Origin: Alloscardovia macacae
GTDB lineage: Bacteria > Actinomycetota > Actinomycetes > Actinomycetales > Bifidobacteriaceae
Direction: 5' to 3'
DNA: 64,000 nucleotides
Assembly: GCF_002259705.1 (NCBI RefSeq)
Contig: NZ_MWWT01000005.1
Span: 124,001-188,000 of the forward strand
The notes under the pieces were generated by a model. It made no database searches. It saw nothing but the letters and a program-made list of their open reading frames with translations, and was not told the origin of the DNA. Below are positions 16,542 to 29,100 of this stretch, piece after piece. The translations under genes and the position numbers were made by a program. The stretch's first letter is position 1. Every line of letters starts with the position of its first letter.

Positions 16542-18496
16542 AGAAGCTGCTCATAGCAAACCGCGGCGAGATAGCGCTACGCGTCATCCGCACAGCACAG
16601 GAGATGGGTATCCAGACCGTGGCCATCTACTCGGACCAGGACCGGCTCGCGCCGTACGTTCAGCGTGCCAGCGAGGCCTACCACATGCCAGGGGATACGT
16701 ATAACGAAACGTATCTGAACGTGGAACGCATCCTCGAGATAGCTGAACGCGCGCATGCTGACGCCATTCATCCAGGCTACGGCTTCCTGTCCGAAAACCC
16801 GGACTTCGCACGCCGCGTGCTCGACGCGGGTCTGACCTGGGTGGGCCCACGGCCTGAAGCGCTTCACGAGCTGGGAGATAAGATAACTGCGCGTCGCTTC
16901 GCCGAGCGTGCTCAGGTGACTCCTGTCCCGGGCATCTCTGAGCCTGTCTCGGACGTGCACACGCTGCTGCACTTCTGCTCGACGCATGGCTACCCGGCTA
17001 TGCTGAAGCGTGCCGATGGTGGCGGCGGGCGCGGCATAACCGTGGTACGCACAGAAGATGATGTGCGTGCCTTCTTTATGAGCCACGATGCTCTGCAAGG
17101 CGGGGATCTGGATAAATACTTTATAGAAAAATTCGTGAGTGAAGCGCGCCACGTGGAAACCCAGTGCGGGCGAGATGCGGCAGGTCACTTTACCGTGTAC
17201 TCCACGCGCGACTGCTCGGTACAGCGGCGAAACCAGAAACTCATCGAAGAAGCGCCAGCGCCATTCCTCAGTGACTCTGTAGAAGAGACGCTGTATCTCT
17301 TCTCCCAGCGTCTCTTCGAGGCAGCGGACTATGTGGGACTGGGAACCTGCGAGTTCATGGTGACTGCGCAGCAGGATGTGTACTTCCTCGAAGTAAATCC
17401 ACGCCTGCAGGTGGAGCACACGGTATCCGAAGAAGTGTGCGGCATAGACCTCGTGCGCGAGCAGCTCGTTATAGCAGACGGTGGTGGGGTGAGCGTTCAG
17501 GGGCGTGCGGCGACGCGTGGGCACAGCTTTGAGCTACGCATAACGAGCGAAGATCCGGCGAAGAATCTCACTCCAGGCTCGGGCGTTATAGAAAGCCTTC
17601 ACTTCCCGGAAGGTCCAGGCATCCGCGTGGACTTCGGAGTCTCAGCGGGGGATACTATCTCGCCGAAGTATGACTCCATGATGGGAAAGCTCATCGTTAC
17701 GGCTGCCACGCGAGACCTCGCTCTGGCACGCGTGCATCGCGCTATTTCGGAGTTCTCCCTCGAGGGCGTGCCTACGCCGGTGGGACTGTACGACGAGATT
17801 TTCGCACATGATGACTTCACTGCTCGGGGACGCTCTGGACAGTTTAACGTGACGACGAAGTGGCTGGAGACGACATTCCTGAATACGCATGCGCAGGCAG
17901 CGCGGGCAGGTCAGCCGGCGAGCGCTGGCTTGAGTGGGGGAGTGAACCGGGAGGTGAATTCCGTCGAGCCGAGCGAGCTGGGCACGCTTCGTGCGAACTC
18001 GCAGCTGGGCAGCTCGCGTGATGTGGCGAATACCACTTTCGTGGTGGAAGTGGATGACCGTCGCATGAAGATATCCGTGCCAGAGTATGTCATCGCTGCA
18101 GTGTCCACCTCCCACAGGCCTATCGCTTCGAGGCGCACGCAGCCTTTGCGCGGTAAGGGCATGGGTGTGCTCGGGGCTGGCTCGGGCTCAGGCACGGGCG
18201 CGAATCCAGCAGATGGTGGCCTCGTCGGCTCGAATGGCGAGATCAAGGCTCCTATGCAGGCCGTGGTCACTCGCGTGAATGTGGCTGTGGGGCAGAAAGT
18301 TTCGAAGGGAGACCTCCTCGTGGTGCTCGAATCTATGAAGATGGAAAACTACGTGTACGCGCCCGTGGCTGGAGTCATTTCGGAGATATACGTAGGGCCG
18401 GCAGACGGTGTGGATGCGGGTGAAGGCTTGCTGAAGGTGGATGTGACGGCAAGTACGACGGCAGGTACGACGTCAGCTAAGAAGGAGGAGAAATAA
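16538..18496 (+). CDS. accC: Acetyl/propionyl-CoA carboxylase alpha subunit (BC + BCCP)
   Basis: Carboxylates biotin with bicarbonate and ATP and carries it on a C-terminal biotinyl domain, the first half of malonyl-CoA synthesis. 652 residues: biotin carboxylase N-domain (KKLLIANRGEIALRVIRTA), ATP-grasp with the GGGGRG loop near 165, EVNPRLQVEHTVSE near 285, BC C-domain to about 450. Then a low-complexity linker (about 455-570) and the BCCP domain. The biotinylated lysine is K601 in ESMKMEN, where many enzymes have EAMKM. It is sandwiched between birA (4-nt overlap) and accD (zero spacing). Equivalent to AccA-type actinobacterial alpha subunits. Confidence 0.95.
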   Translation: MKKLLIANRGEIALRVIRTAQEMGIQTVAIYSDQDRLAPYVQRASEAYHMPGDTYNETYLNVERILEIAERAHADAIHPGYGFLSENPDFARRVLDAGLTWVGPRPEALHELGDKITARRFAERAQVTPVPGISEPVSDVHTLLHFCSTHGYPAMLKRADGGGGRGITVVRTEDDVRAFFMSHDALQGGDLDKYFIEKFVSEARHVETQCGRDAAGHFTVYSTRDCSVQRRNQKLIEEAPAPFLSDSVEETLYLFSQRLFEAADYVGLGTCEFMVTAQQDVYFLEVNPRLQVEHTVSEEVCGIDLVREQLVIADGGGVSVQGRAATRGHSFELRITSEDPAKNLTPGSGVIESLHFPEGPGIRVDFGVSAGDTISPKYDSMMGKLIVTAATRDLALARVHRAISEFSLEGVPTPVGLYDEIFAHDDFTARGRSGQFNVTTKWLETTFLNTHAQAARAGQPASAGLSGGVNREVNSVEPSELGTLRANSQLGSSRDVANTTFVVEVDDRRMKISVPEYVIAAVSTSHRPIASRRTQPLRGKGMGVLGAGSGSGTGANPADGGLVGSNGEIKAPMQAVVTRVNVAVGQKVSKGDLLVVLESMKMENYVYAPVAGVISEIYVGPADGVDAGEGLLKVDVTASTTAGTTSAKKEEK

Positions 18497-20113
18497 ATGA
18501 TTACGACTCTCGACAGGCTCGAATGGGCATCCTCCTCCATCATCGAAGGAGCTGAAAAGACGGACTCCTCTCAGCCGCTGCGTGCTGAAATCCGTCGCGC
18601 GGCTCAGCTTGCTCATGATGCGGAAGATCATGCGCGCGCTCGTCAGCACCCGAAGGGAAAGTACACCGCGCGCGAACGTCTCGACATGCTGTTCGACCGC
18701 GACTCTTTCGTGGAGATGGGCCGCTTCGCCGGCGGAAATATTAACGCTGGCGTGGCAGGAAGCGCCGTCGTCACAGGCTTCGGCATGATTCGCGGGCGTA
18801 AAGTGGGCGTCTATGCGCAGGACTTTTCTGTGCGCGGCGGCACCATGGGAGAGGCCGAGGGGCAGAAGATCTGCCATCTTCTGGACATGGCCATGGAGCT
18901 GAAAGTGCCCGTCGTCGCGCTCATCGACTCGGGTGGCGCGCGTATCCAGGAAGGCGTGAGCGCGCTGACGCAGTACGGCCGGATTTTTTCGAAGACGTGC
19001 GAAGCCTCGGGTGTTATCCCGCAGATTTCGCTTATCCTCGGACCGTGTGCGGGTGGCGCGGTGTACTGTCCGGCGCTGACAGATATGATCGTCATGACGA
19101 AGGACAATTCCTACATGTTCGTCACCGGTCCCGATGTGGTCAAGGCAGCCACCGGCGAGCAGATCTCTATGGATGAACTCGGTGGCGGATATGTCCATAA
19201 TGCCACATCTGGCGTGGCGCACTACCTCGGCGAGGATGAGGCGGACGCCATCGACTATGTACGCACAGTGCTCGCTTATCTGCCCGACAGCAGCGAAGAG
19301 AAAGCTCCGGTGTATCCCTACTCAAACGGCCATGCCGAAGAGGAAGCAGCGCGCCGCATAGGAAGCATTATCCCAGAAAGTGACCGCCAGCCCTATGATG
19401 TGGTGGACGTCATCCACTGTCTCGTGGATTATGGAGAGTTTCTCGAAGTGCATGAGCTCTTTGCCCCTTCCGTGGTGGTGGGATTTGCATGCATTAAGGG
19501 GCAGAGTGTGGGCATCGTGGCGAACCAGCCTGCGGTACGCGCTGGCATTCTGGACGTGGATGCCTCCGAAAAGCTGGCTCGCTTCGTGCGCTTGTGCGAT
19601 GCGTTTAATCTTCCTGTCATTACTCTCGTGGATGTGCCGGGATATAAGCCGGGCAGTGACCAGGAACATGCGGGCATCATCCGCAGGGGAGCGAAAGTCA
19701 TCTACGCCTACGCGAATGCGAGCGTGCCACTCATCACTGTCATCTTAAGAAAAGCGTTCGGTGGCGCATACATCGTCATGGGCTCGAAGTCCATGGGCGC
19801 AGACTTTAACTTCGCCTGGCCTCACTCACAGATAGCGGTACTCGGAGCCGCAGGAGCGGTGAATATTATTCACCGCAAAGAATTGAGAAAAGCTCAGGAT
19901 AACGGGCAGAACGTGGACGAGGTGCGCGCCCAGCTCATCGCGGACTACGAAAAAAGCACGGTGAACGCAAACCTGTCTCTCGAAAAAGGCGAGATAGACG
20001 CCATGATAGATCCGGCGCAAACTCGTGAGACCATCGAACGTTCGCTCGTGCTCCTTCAGAACAAACGCGGTCGGCGCACGCACCAGCGCAAGCACGGAAA
20101 TCAGCCACTGTAA
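18497..20113 (+). CDS. accD: Acyl-CoA carboxylase beta subunit (carboxyltransferase)
   Basis: Transfers the carboxyl group from biotin to acetyl-CoA (or propionyl-CoA). 538 residues with both carboxyltransferase halves. The N-terminal half has KYTARERLDMLFDRDSFVE and the oxyanion site RGGTMGEAEGQKI / DSGGARIQEG (about 145). The C-terminal half has LVDVPGYKPGSDQEHAGIIRRGAKVIYAY and RKAFGGAYIVMGSK. Its ATG directly follows the alpha-subunit stop, with AAGGAGGAG upstream. The context (FAS-I downstream) argues for acetyl-CoA as main substrate; substrate choice cannot be read from sequence by eye. Confidence 0.95.
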   Translation: MITTLDRLEWASSSIIEGAEKTDSSQPLRAEIRRAAQLAHDAEDHARARQHPKGKYTARERLDMLFDRDSFVEMGRFAGGNINAGVAGSAVVTGFGMIRGRKVGVYAQDFSVRGGTMGEAEGQKICHLLDMAMELKVPVVALIDSGGARIQEGVSALTQYGRIFSKTCEASGVIPQISLILGPCAGGAVYCPALTDMIVMTKDNSYMFVTGPDVVKAATGEQISMDELGGGYVHNATSGVAHYLGEDEADAIDYVRTVLAYLPDSSEEKAPVYPYSNGHAEEEAARRIGSIIPESDRQPYDVVDVIHCLVDYGEFLEVHELFAPSVVVGFACIKGQSVGIVANQPAVRAGILDVDASEKLARFVRLCDAFNLPVITLVDVPGYKPGSDQEHAGIIRRGAKVIYAYANASVPLITVILRKAFGGAYIVMGSKSMGADFNFAWPHSQIAVLGAAGAVNIIHRKELRKAQDNGQNVDEVRAQLIADYEKSTVNANLSLEKGEIDAMIDPAQTRETIERSLVLLQNKRGRRTHQRKHGNQPL

Positions 20114-20151
20114 GCCATTCTCACTCACTCACTCTCGACACAAGGATACCT

Positions 20152-23100
20152 ATGACTTCCCTCATGAACCGATTTAACGCAGAACCATACGCTCTCATCT
20201 TCGGCGGGCAGTCCACCCCATGGACGAACACGCTCGAGGACCTCAAAGCAAACCCGCAGGTCACCGAGCGCCTAGCGCAGCTCCTGACGCGCTCGGCACA
20301 GATCATCAGCCCGGTGGCATCCGACGCGCTCGCCATTACGGGGCGTGACGTGGACATCCTCAGTTATGCGAGCCCAGCGCTCACGCTCGGACGCGCCGCA
20401 GAAGCAGCAGTCTCCGTGCCAGGCATCCTCACCGCACAGATAGGTGTTCTGCTCGACCTTATGGACTTAGGGCTCGATGTGCGCTCGCCACAGCTGCGCG
20501 CAGTGCTCGGCCACTCGCAGGGTATGCTCGCTGTGGAGGTGGTGCGCACACTGCAGACGGAGAGTACGGACAGTTCGGACGAAGACATCGCCACTATCCT
20601 CGCCACCGCGCGTCTCATAGGCCTGGCAGCCACACGCACTGCACGCACACTCGGCATGGCCACCGCGCACACCTCCACGCCGATGCTCTCCATCAAGGGC
20701 ATCACGCGTGCCCAGGCAGACGAGCTCATCCGCCGCGCTGGCACAGGGCACGCACTGCGTGGCCCAGTATCCGTGGCAGTGCAGAACTCGGCCACACACG
20801 TCGTACTGTCGGGCTATCCAGCAGATCTCGAAGCTGTTCAGGCGGCAGCTCAGAGGGAAAGTGCGAAGCAAGCGAAGCAGCGTGAGGAGAAAAAGCGTGG
20901 TGGCAGTGTCTTTACTCCACAGATGGAGTATCTGGAGGTCACTGCGCCATTCCACAGCCCGCTCATGACGGAGGCTGTGGGCCTCGTGGAGCGCTGGGCG
21001 AAGGAGTGTGACCTGAGCGCTGCGAGCGTGGAGCGCGCTCGCAGCCTCGCACAGCATGTGCTCGTGGACCACGTGGACTGGGCGGCGGATGTGGCTCAGG
21101 CGAACAGTACTTCGCAGTCTGAGAACGCCGATGCCCTCTGGTTCGTGGACCTCGGCCCGGGCAGCACTATGGCGAAGCTCACCACCGCTCTCGTGGATGG
21201 TACGGGAGCAGGTGTGGTCTCGGCTGCTAGTGCTGAAGACCGCGTGAAGCTCATCACAGACGGTGAAAAGTTCGAGCGTACGGCAGACTGGTCGCGCTTC
21301 GCGCCGCGCGTCATCCGCACGGGCTTGACCTCGCAGACTGCGCAGGCAGCGCGGGTCACGCAGGCCACTCAGACCACTCAGACCGCGCAGAACGCACGGA
21401 CGCCGCAGGCCACCCACATCAGCACCGCTTTCACGCGTCTGACGGGCCGCCCGCCTATCCTCCTGGCCGGCATGACGCCGACCACGGTGGACGCCGAGCT
21501 CGTGGCAGCAGCGGCAAACGCCGGCTACTGGGCTGAGATGGCTGGCGGCGGCCAAGTGACCGAAGACATCTTTAACCAGAACATGGCAGACCTCGACGAG
21601 CTGCTCGACGAGGGTCGATCCATCGAATTTAACACCATGTTCATGGACCGCTATCTGTGGAATCTCCAGTTCGGTACGCAGCGGATCGTCTCGAAAAAGC
21701 GCGCGTCGGGTGCTGCCATAGACGGCGTCATTATCTCCGCAGGCATCCCCGAGTTCGAGGAAGGCGTCGAGCTCGTGCATTCTCTGCAGGCTGATGGTTT
21801 CCCGTATGTGGGCTTTAAGCCGGGCACGGTGGCGCAGATTCAGAATGTGCTGCGCATCGCGCGTGCCGTTCAGCCTTTGCAGATTCTCATGGAAGTGGAG
21901 GGTGGCCTCGCCGGGGGACACCACTCCTGGGAGAGCCTCGATGACATGCTCCTCGAGACTTATGGTCAGATTCGTGAGACGGGGAACGTCGTTCTCGTGG
22001 TGGGCGGTGGCATAGGCACGCCTGAGCGCGCGGCGGATTACATGTCGGGAAGCTGGTCAGAGGGCTATGGTGTGGCGCGTATGCCTGTGGATGGCGTGCT
22101 CGTGGGCACGGCCGCTATGGTAGCGAAGGAAGCGCATACGAGTGAGCAGGTGAAGGATTTGCTCGTGGCCACGCCGGGCGTCGTGTCCGTTCCTGCTCAA
22201 ACGAGCGATCAGAGCGCGGATCCGTTCGCTCCGGCTGAGCGCTGGGTTCCTGCGGGCGGTGAGATCGGTGGTGTCTCGTCGGGTATGTCGCATCTGCACG
22301 CGGATATCTACGAGATAGAGAATGCGTCGTCGCGCGCGGGACGGCTCATCGCATACCTGGAGAAACATCCGGAGGAGCTTCAGGCGCGCCGTGCGGAGGT
22401 CATCGAGGCCATCGGCCAGACGTCGAAGCCGTATTTCGGCGACTCGGAGGATATGACGTATGCGCAGTGGGCCGAGCGTTTCGCCGCGCTCAGCTTCCCG
22501 TGGGCGGATCCGTCGTATGCGACGCGCTTCTGGCATCTGCTGCAGCGCGTGGAGGCGCGCGTGGTGGACGTGGATCATGGGACTTTTATCTCAATCTTCC
22601 CGTCTCTTCACACCGTAGAAAATCCAGCGACGGCCATCGCATCCCTGCGCGAGCATTATCCACAGGTGGATGCTCTGAAGGTTACGCCTGCGGATGCTGC
22701 GTGGCTTCCTGCGCTGTGTAACGAATCCGCGAAGCCGGTGCCGTTCGTTCCCGTCATCGACGGTGACCTGCTGCGCTGGTGGGGGCGCGACCAGCTGTGG
22801 CAGTCAGAAGATGAACGCTACAGTGCGGATGCTGTCCGCATTATCCCAGGACCAGTGTCTGTGGCAGGGATTACTGAAAAGAACGAGAAAATTGGCACTA
22901 TTCTCGGCCGTTTCGAGCAGGCATGCGTCCAGCGCGCCGCAGACGAAGCAGAAGCGGAACCAGCAGAGCTCTACTCAGGCCTGCAGGACAGCGCTACGCC
23001 AGACGCATTCATCCGAAACGCGCCGACTATCTCCTGGCTCGGCCACGTCATGGAGAACCCAGCCTACGGCTCGAGCGCAGAGGACGGGTATTACGAAATC

Positions 23101-26100
23101 CGCGCGGTTTCGGATACTGCAGACAGCTACGACCTTGACATTCATCTCGACACGCACTGGGACGGTGACGCGGACGGTGGCCTAGCCAAGCACGCCGTGC
23201 GGAACATCGTCATCCCGCTGAAACTGAACCCATCTGAGCCAAGCCGTATGCCGGTGGTGGATGCCGAACGCCTGAGCGAGCACGTCTATGCCATGCTCGC
23301 CGGAACCGCGGGCGTGGGGCATACCGCGATAACCGGTGACGAAATCACTGAGCTGCCACGCGTGGATAGGTCAGACAGGGATGATGTGCATCCATACGGA
23401 ACCGTCCGCGCAGATTACACTTTCAGCGCGAACCTCGGCATGGATCACTGGGCAGTCGCGGGAGCGGCCCTTCCGGAGAATCTCGCGCCGAGCGCACTGG
23501 CTCCAGATGCGCTCGTAGGTCCGGCCTGGCCAGCCATTTACGCGGCACTCGGGAGCGTGTACGTGGGAGACATGCCTGTGATCGAAGGCCTGCTGAATAC
23601 TGTGCATCTGGACCACAGCATCGCGCTCGCGGTCAGCGAGGAGCAGCTGCTCGAGCATGCGGGCGAGCGCATTCAGCTCACCAGCTGGGCAGACGCGTAC
23701 GAGGAAACTGCATCGGGCCGCGTCATCACTGTGCATGTGGAGCACCGACTCGCTGACGGTACTCTCGTCGCGCGTCAGACCGAGCGCCTGGCCATTCGCG
23801 GTCGAGCATATTCGAGCGCGCTTCCTGAGCCAGCAGCGCCATATGGTGGACTGGGACAGGGTAGCGCAGACGCGGGCGCCCAGGTCGCGGACATCGACAT
23901 CCGGGACACTCCACGCCGTCTCCTGCGCCGCGTCACCGTCACTGCTCCGAGCGATATGACTGCCTTCGCGCGCACATCGGGAGATTTTAATCCTATCCAC
24001 ACGTCTGTTCGTGCTGCACGCGTCAGCGGTCTGAATGCACCTATCGTGCATGGCATGTGGCTGTCTGCTGTGGCTCAGCATGCCGTGCAGAGCACGGATG
24101 TGAAGGGCGCGCACTGGCAGGTGGAAGGCTGGACATATGCCATGTATGGCATGGTACAGCTGGGCGACACTGTAGAAGTGTCCGTGGAGCGCGTGGGGAA
24201 GGTGGCGCGTGGCGGCCTCGTGCTCGAGGTGACGTGCCGCGTATCTGGTTCGGACGGTGCGAACGGCTCATCTGGCGAAAAAACCGTCGTCTCCGTGGCC
24301 ACGGCCATCGTGCGCCCACCAGTAAGCGCGTACGTCTACCCAGGCCAGGGCGTGCAGAGCCAGGGCATGGTCTTAGACGAGCGCGCGCAGTCTCCTGCAG
24401 CGCGCGAAGTCTGGGAGCGTGCGGATAAGGTGACGCGTGAGAAGCTCGGCTTCTCCATCCTCACCGTCGTACGAGATAATCCTACCGAGCTCACCGCGAA
24501 GGGCGTGACGTACCGCCATCCAGAGGGTCTGCTGAATCTTACGCAGTTTACGCAGGTGGCGCTGGCCACGGTAGCGTTCGCACAGAGTGCGCGCATGCGT
24601 GAGGCGGGTGTAACCTTCGAGCCGGCATACTTCGCTGGGCATTCGCTCGGCGAGTATAACGCGCTGGGTGCGTTCGCGCAGATTATCCCGCTGGAGACGG
24701 TGGTGGAGCTCGTCTTCCACCGCGGCTCGACTATGCATCACCTCATCGAGCGCGATGCGCGCGGCCGTTCGAATTACCGCATGGGAGCGCTGCGTCCGAA
24801 CCAGTTCGGCGTGACGGATGCCACGGTGAAGCAGTATATCGCTCAGGTGGCGAAGGAGTCGGGCGAGTTCCTCGAGATAGTGAACTTTAACCTCGCTGGC
24901 TCGCAGTATGCCGTAGCGGGCACCATAGCTGGTCTCGAGTATCTGAACCGCGATGCGTCTGCGCGCGCAGCTGCGGCTGGCGGCAAGCGTCCGTTCATGT
25001 ATGTTCCGGGCATCGACGTACCGTTCCACTCTACGAAGCTGCGGTCCGGGGTGCCGGAGTTCCGCGATAAGCTGGACGCGCTGCTTCCGGCTCATATGGA
25101 TTATTCCGTGCTCGTGGGGCGCTACATTCCGAATCTCGTGGCGCGTCCGTTCGAGCTGACGAAGGACTTCGCGCGCTCTATTCTGGACGTCGTGCCGTCT
25201 GCGCGCATTCAGGCTGCGCTGGACGACGACGCGCTCTGGGCTGAGTATGCTGCAGACGAGCAGAAGCTCGGACGTCTGCTGCTCACCGAGCTTCTGAGCT
25301 GGCAATTTGCCTCTCCGGTGCGCTGGATAGAGACGCAGGCTTTGCTGTTCGGCACGCTGGGTGTGGAGAACTATGTGGAAGTGGGGCTGGGGAAGGCTCC
25401 TACTCTCGCGAATATGGGGTCGCGCACTCTCGCTCTTCCAGATTTTGCACATCGGACCACACAGGTCTGGAACGTGGGCCGCGATGCGTCTCGCGTCTAC
25501 CTGACGGATACGGATGCGGATTCGCTCGTACCGCAGGACGTGGAGGTAGAAGACGCCGAGAAGGTCGCGCACGAGGCCCCGCAGGAAGACGTAGCTCCTG
25601 TATCCCCAGCGCCAGTGTCCGCCTCTGTCTCTGCCGCCTCCGCCGAGCCAGTAGCAGACATCCACTTCACTGCGGCGGACGCCATCGCCACTCTGCTGGC
25701 CTTCAGTGCGAAGATCCGCCCGGATCAGATAGGCGATGCGGACACCACAGATACTCTCACGAACGGAGTCTCCTCGAAGCGTAACCAGCTTCTTATGGAC
25801 ATCTCCACAGAGCTCGGTGTGGCCAGTGTGGAAGGCGCAGCCGAAGCGAGTGTGAGCGCACTCTACGGCATCGTCCAGTCGGTGGCTCCACGCTATAGTG
25901 CGTTTGGCCCTGTGCTCAGTGATGCCATCCGTGAGCGCCTCCACGCGCTCTTCGGCGCAGCTGGAGTGAAGGCCACGCGCATCGCTCAGCGTGTCAGCAC
26001 TGCATGGGGACTCGGCGAGGGCTGGGTGGCAGCTGTGACGGCTGAGATTCTCCTCGCCACGCGCGAGGGCTCGAGCACACGCGGGGGAGAGCTTACATCT

Positions 26101-29100
26101 CTGCCTACCGACGCGGTAGCGAATGCTGCTGGTGCTGATCAGCTCATCGACCAGGCTGTCCAGCAGGTGGCTGCACGCCGTGGGGTGACGGTTTCGCTCG
26201 CCTCGACGAGCTCGAATGCGGCCGGTGCTGTGGTGGATTCGGCAGCTCTGAATGCTTTCGCGGAGAAAGTCACCGGAGAAAACGGAGTGCTCGCGACGAT
26301 GGCTCGCACGGTTCTGGAAGAATTGGGCATCCGAGAAGCCGAAAGCACGCCGAGCGAAAACGCGGACGCAGCGCTCATCGAGGCGGTGGAAGCTGAACTC
26401 GGTGCGAACTGGGTGGAGCAGGTCAGCCCGCGCTTCGACGAACGCAAAGCCATCCTCCTGGACGACCGCTGGGCGAGCGCGCGCGAAGACCTCGCACGCA
26501 TCTATCACGAGAAGGATGCTGAAGCAGCAGCGCATCACTTTACGGGCCTCGGCCAGACCATAGCCGAGCAGGCGCGCTGGTACGCGGGCCTCAGCTCGGG
26601 CGAGCAGAAGGACGTCTTCGAGACGATAGCGCAGAGCGCTCTCGAGCAGCTCGACGAGCAGAACGCGCCGTATATGCATGACGTGGCCGTGGTCACCGGC
26701 GTGTCCGCACACTCCATCGCGGGCGAGGTCGTCGCGGGACTACTCGAAGGCGGAGCGAGCGTCATCGCCACGAGTCACAGCTTCTCTCCGGCAGTCAAGC
26801 AGTGGGCGAAAGACGTCTACCGTGCGCACGCTGTCTCGGGCGCGAAGCTCTGGCTCGTTCCAGCGAATCTCTCGAGCTTCCGCGACGTGGACGCGCTCGT
26901 AGCGTGGATAGGGTCCGAGCAGAAGGAAACGCACGGCGCGACGACTGACGTGATCAAGCCTGGGCTCAGCCCGACGCTCTTCTTCCCGTTCGCAGCGCCG
27001 CCTGTGCACGGCACGCTCGCCGATTCGGGCGAACTCTTCGAATCCCAGGCGCGGCTCATGCTCTGGGGTGTGGAGCGCGCCATAGCAGGTCTCGCACCGC
27101 TCGGAGCGGACACGAACATCGCGCACCGTCTGCACGTGATCCTTCCAGGCTCTCCGAACCGAGGAATCTTCGGCGGTGACGGAGCGTATGGCGAGGTGAA
27201 GGCCGCCTTCGACGCCATCGTGCGCCGAGCACAGGCCGAGCGTGACTGGTCCGAGCATGTCAGCTTCGCGCATCCGCTCATCGGCTGGGTGCGCGGCACC
27301 GGGCTTATGGGTGGAAACGATCCGCTCGTGGATGTGGTCGAAGAGCGCGGAATTCGCACGTATACCACCGCTGAGATGGCGCGCGAGCTGCTGACGCTGT
27401 GCTCGCGTGAGGCGCGGGCAGCTGCCGTGCGCGCGCTGACGGACGCATCCGGGGCGCTGAGCGTGGACCTCACGGGCGGACTCGGTGCGCAGAAGCTGGA
27501 CCTCAGTGGGCTGCGGGCTGAGGCGCAGCGGCGTGTGGCTGAGGAGGGTGCGGGCGGCGTGGAACGACCTGCACAAAAGTCGGACGCTCCCGCCGCCCTC
27601 GAGCTCAAAGCGCTGCCGACGCCACACGTGCCTGCTCAGCCAGCCGTCCACGCGGCAGACTGGCAGAACGTCACCGCGCGTCCGGAGGATGAAGTGGTCA
27701 TCGTGAACATCGGCGAGCTGGGAACGTGGGGCTTCGGCCGCACGCGCCTGCAAGCTGAGCTGGGCATTCGCGCGGACGGCAGCGTGGACCTGAACGCGAC
27801 GGGCGTCATAGAGCTCGCGTGGAATATGGGTCTTATCTCCTGGGCAGATGCGCCGAAGCCGGGCTGGTATGACGCGGACGGCGCTCTCGTGCCGGAAGAG
27901 GACATCTGGGAGCGCTTCCATGACGAGGTCGTGGCGCGCAGCGGTATCCGCGAATTCGACGACGGCATGGGTGCGGATTTCCTGCATGGGACGAACGAGG
28001 ATGCCGCGGAGATCTTCCTCGACCACGACGTCACGTTCGCCGTGGCGGACGAGAAGACCGCGCGCGAATACGCGGACGCGGATGCCGAGCGGACCTCCGT
28101 GCACTTCGATGAGCAGTCTGGCGAGTGGCTCGTCACGCGTGCTGCCGGTTCGCGCGTACACGTGCCGCGCCGCACCGTCATGACGCGTACTGTGGGAGGT
28201 CAATTCCCACGTGGCTTCGACCCGACACGCTGGGGCATCCCAAGCTCCATGGTGGAAGACGTGGATCCTATCGCTCTATGGAACATCGTCACCGCAGTGG
28301 ACTCCTTTATAGGAGCAGGCTTCAGCCCAGCAGAAATCCTGCAGGCCGTCCACCCGTCCCAGGTGGCCAGTACGCAGGGTACAGGTTTTGGTGGCATGGC
28401 ATCCATGCGTAAGCTCTACCTCGAGCGCTACCTGAATAAGGACTATCCGAGCGACATACTCCAGGAAGCTCTGCCGAATGTGGTGGCCGCACACGTCATG
28501 CAGTCGTACATCGGCGGATATGGATCCATGGTCCAGCCAGTATCTGCGTGCGCGACGGCAGCAGTATCGGTGGAAGAAGGCTACGATAAGATCCGCCTCG
28601 GAAAGGCAGACTTCGTCGTGGCGGGCGCTATCGATGACATCGGCACCGAGTCGGTAAATGGCTTCGGATACATGAATGCGACAGCCAATTCTGCTGACAT
28701 GTATGCGAAGGGCATCGACGCGCGCTTCTTCTCGCGGGCAAATGACCGCCGCCGTGGTGGATTCGTGGAAGCGCAGGGCGGTGGTACCGTGCTGCTCACG
28801 CGCGGCGACATCGCTATGAAGCTGGGTCTGCCGGTGGCGGGAGTGGTCGGGTACGTGCGGTCCTTCGCGGACGGTGCACATACCTCCATCCCAGCTCCTG
28901 GCCTCGGCGCGCTCGCAGCCGCTCAGGGTGGTTCTCAGTCTGTGCTGGCGCGTCAGCTCGGCGAGCTGGGTGTGAGCGTGGATGATATAGCCGTGGTCTC
29001 GAAGCACGATACTTCTACGAATGCAAACGACCCGAACGAGTCGGAGCTGCATAACACCGTGGCACGGGCACTGGGGCGCTCAGTGGGTAACCCACTGTAC

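Noticed and set aside
24373..26712. Very long antisense open frames opposite fas (about 24.4-26.7 kb and 26.7-28.2 kb, minus)
   Set aside because: They arise from the codon bias of the plus-strand gene; products are Arg/His/Cys-rich with no domains, and the fas frame is intact and fully conserved in motif order.
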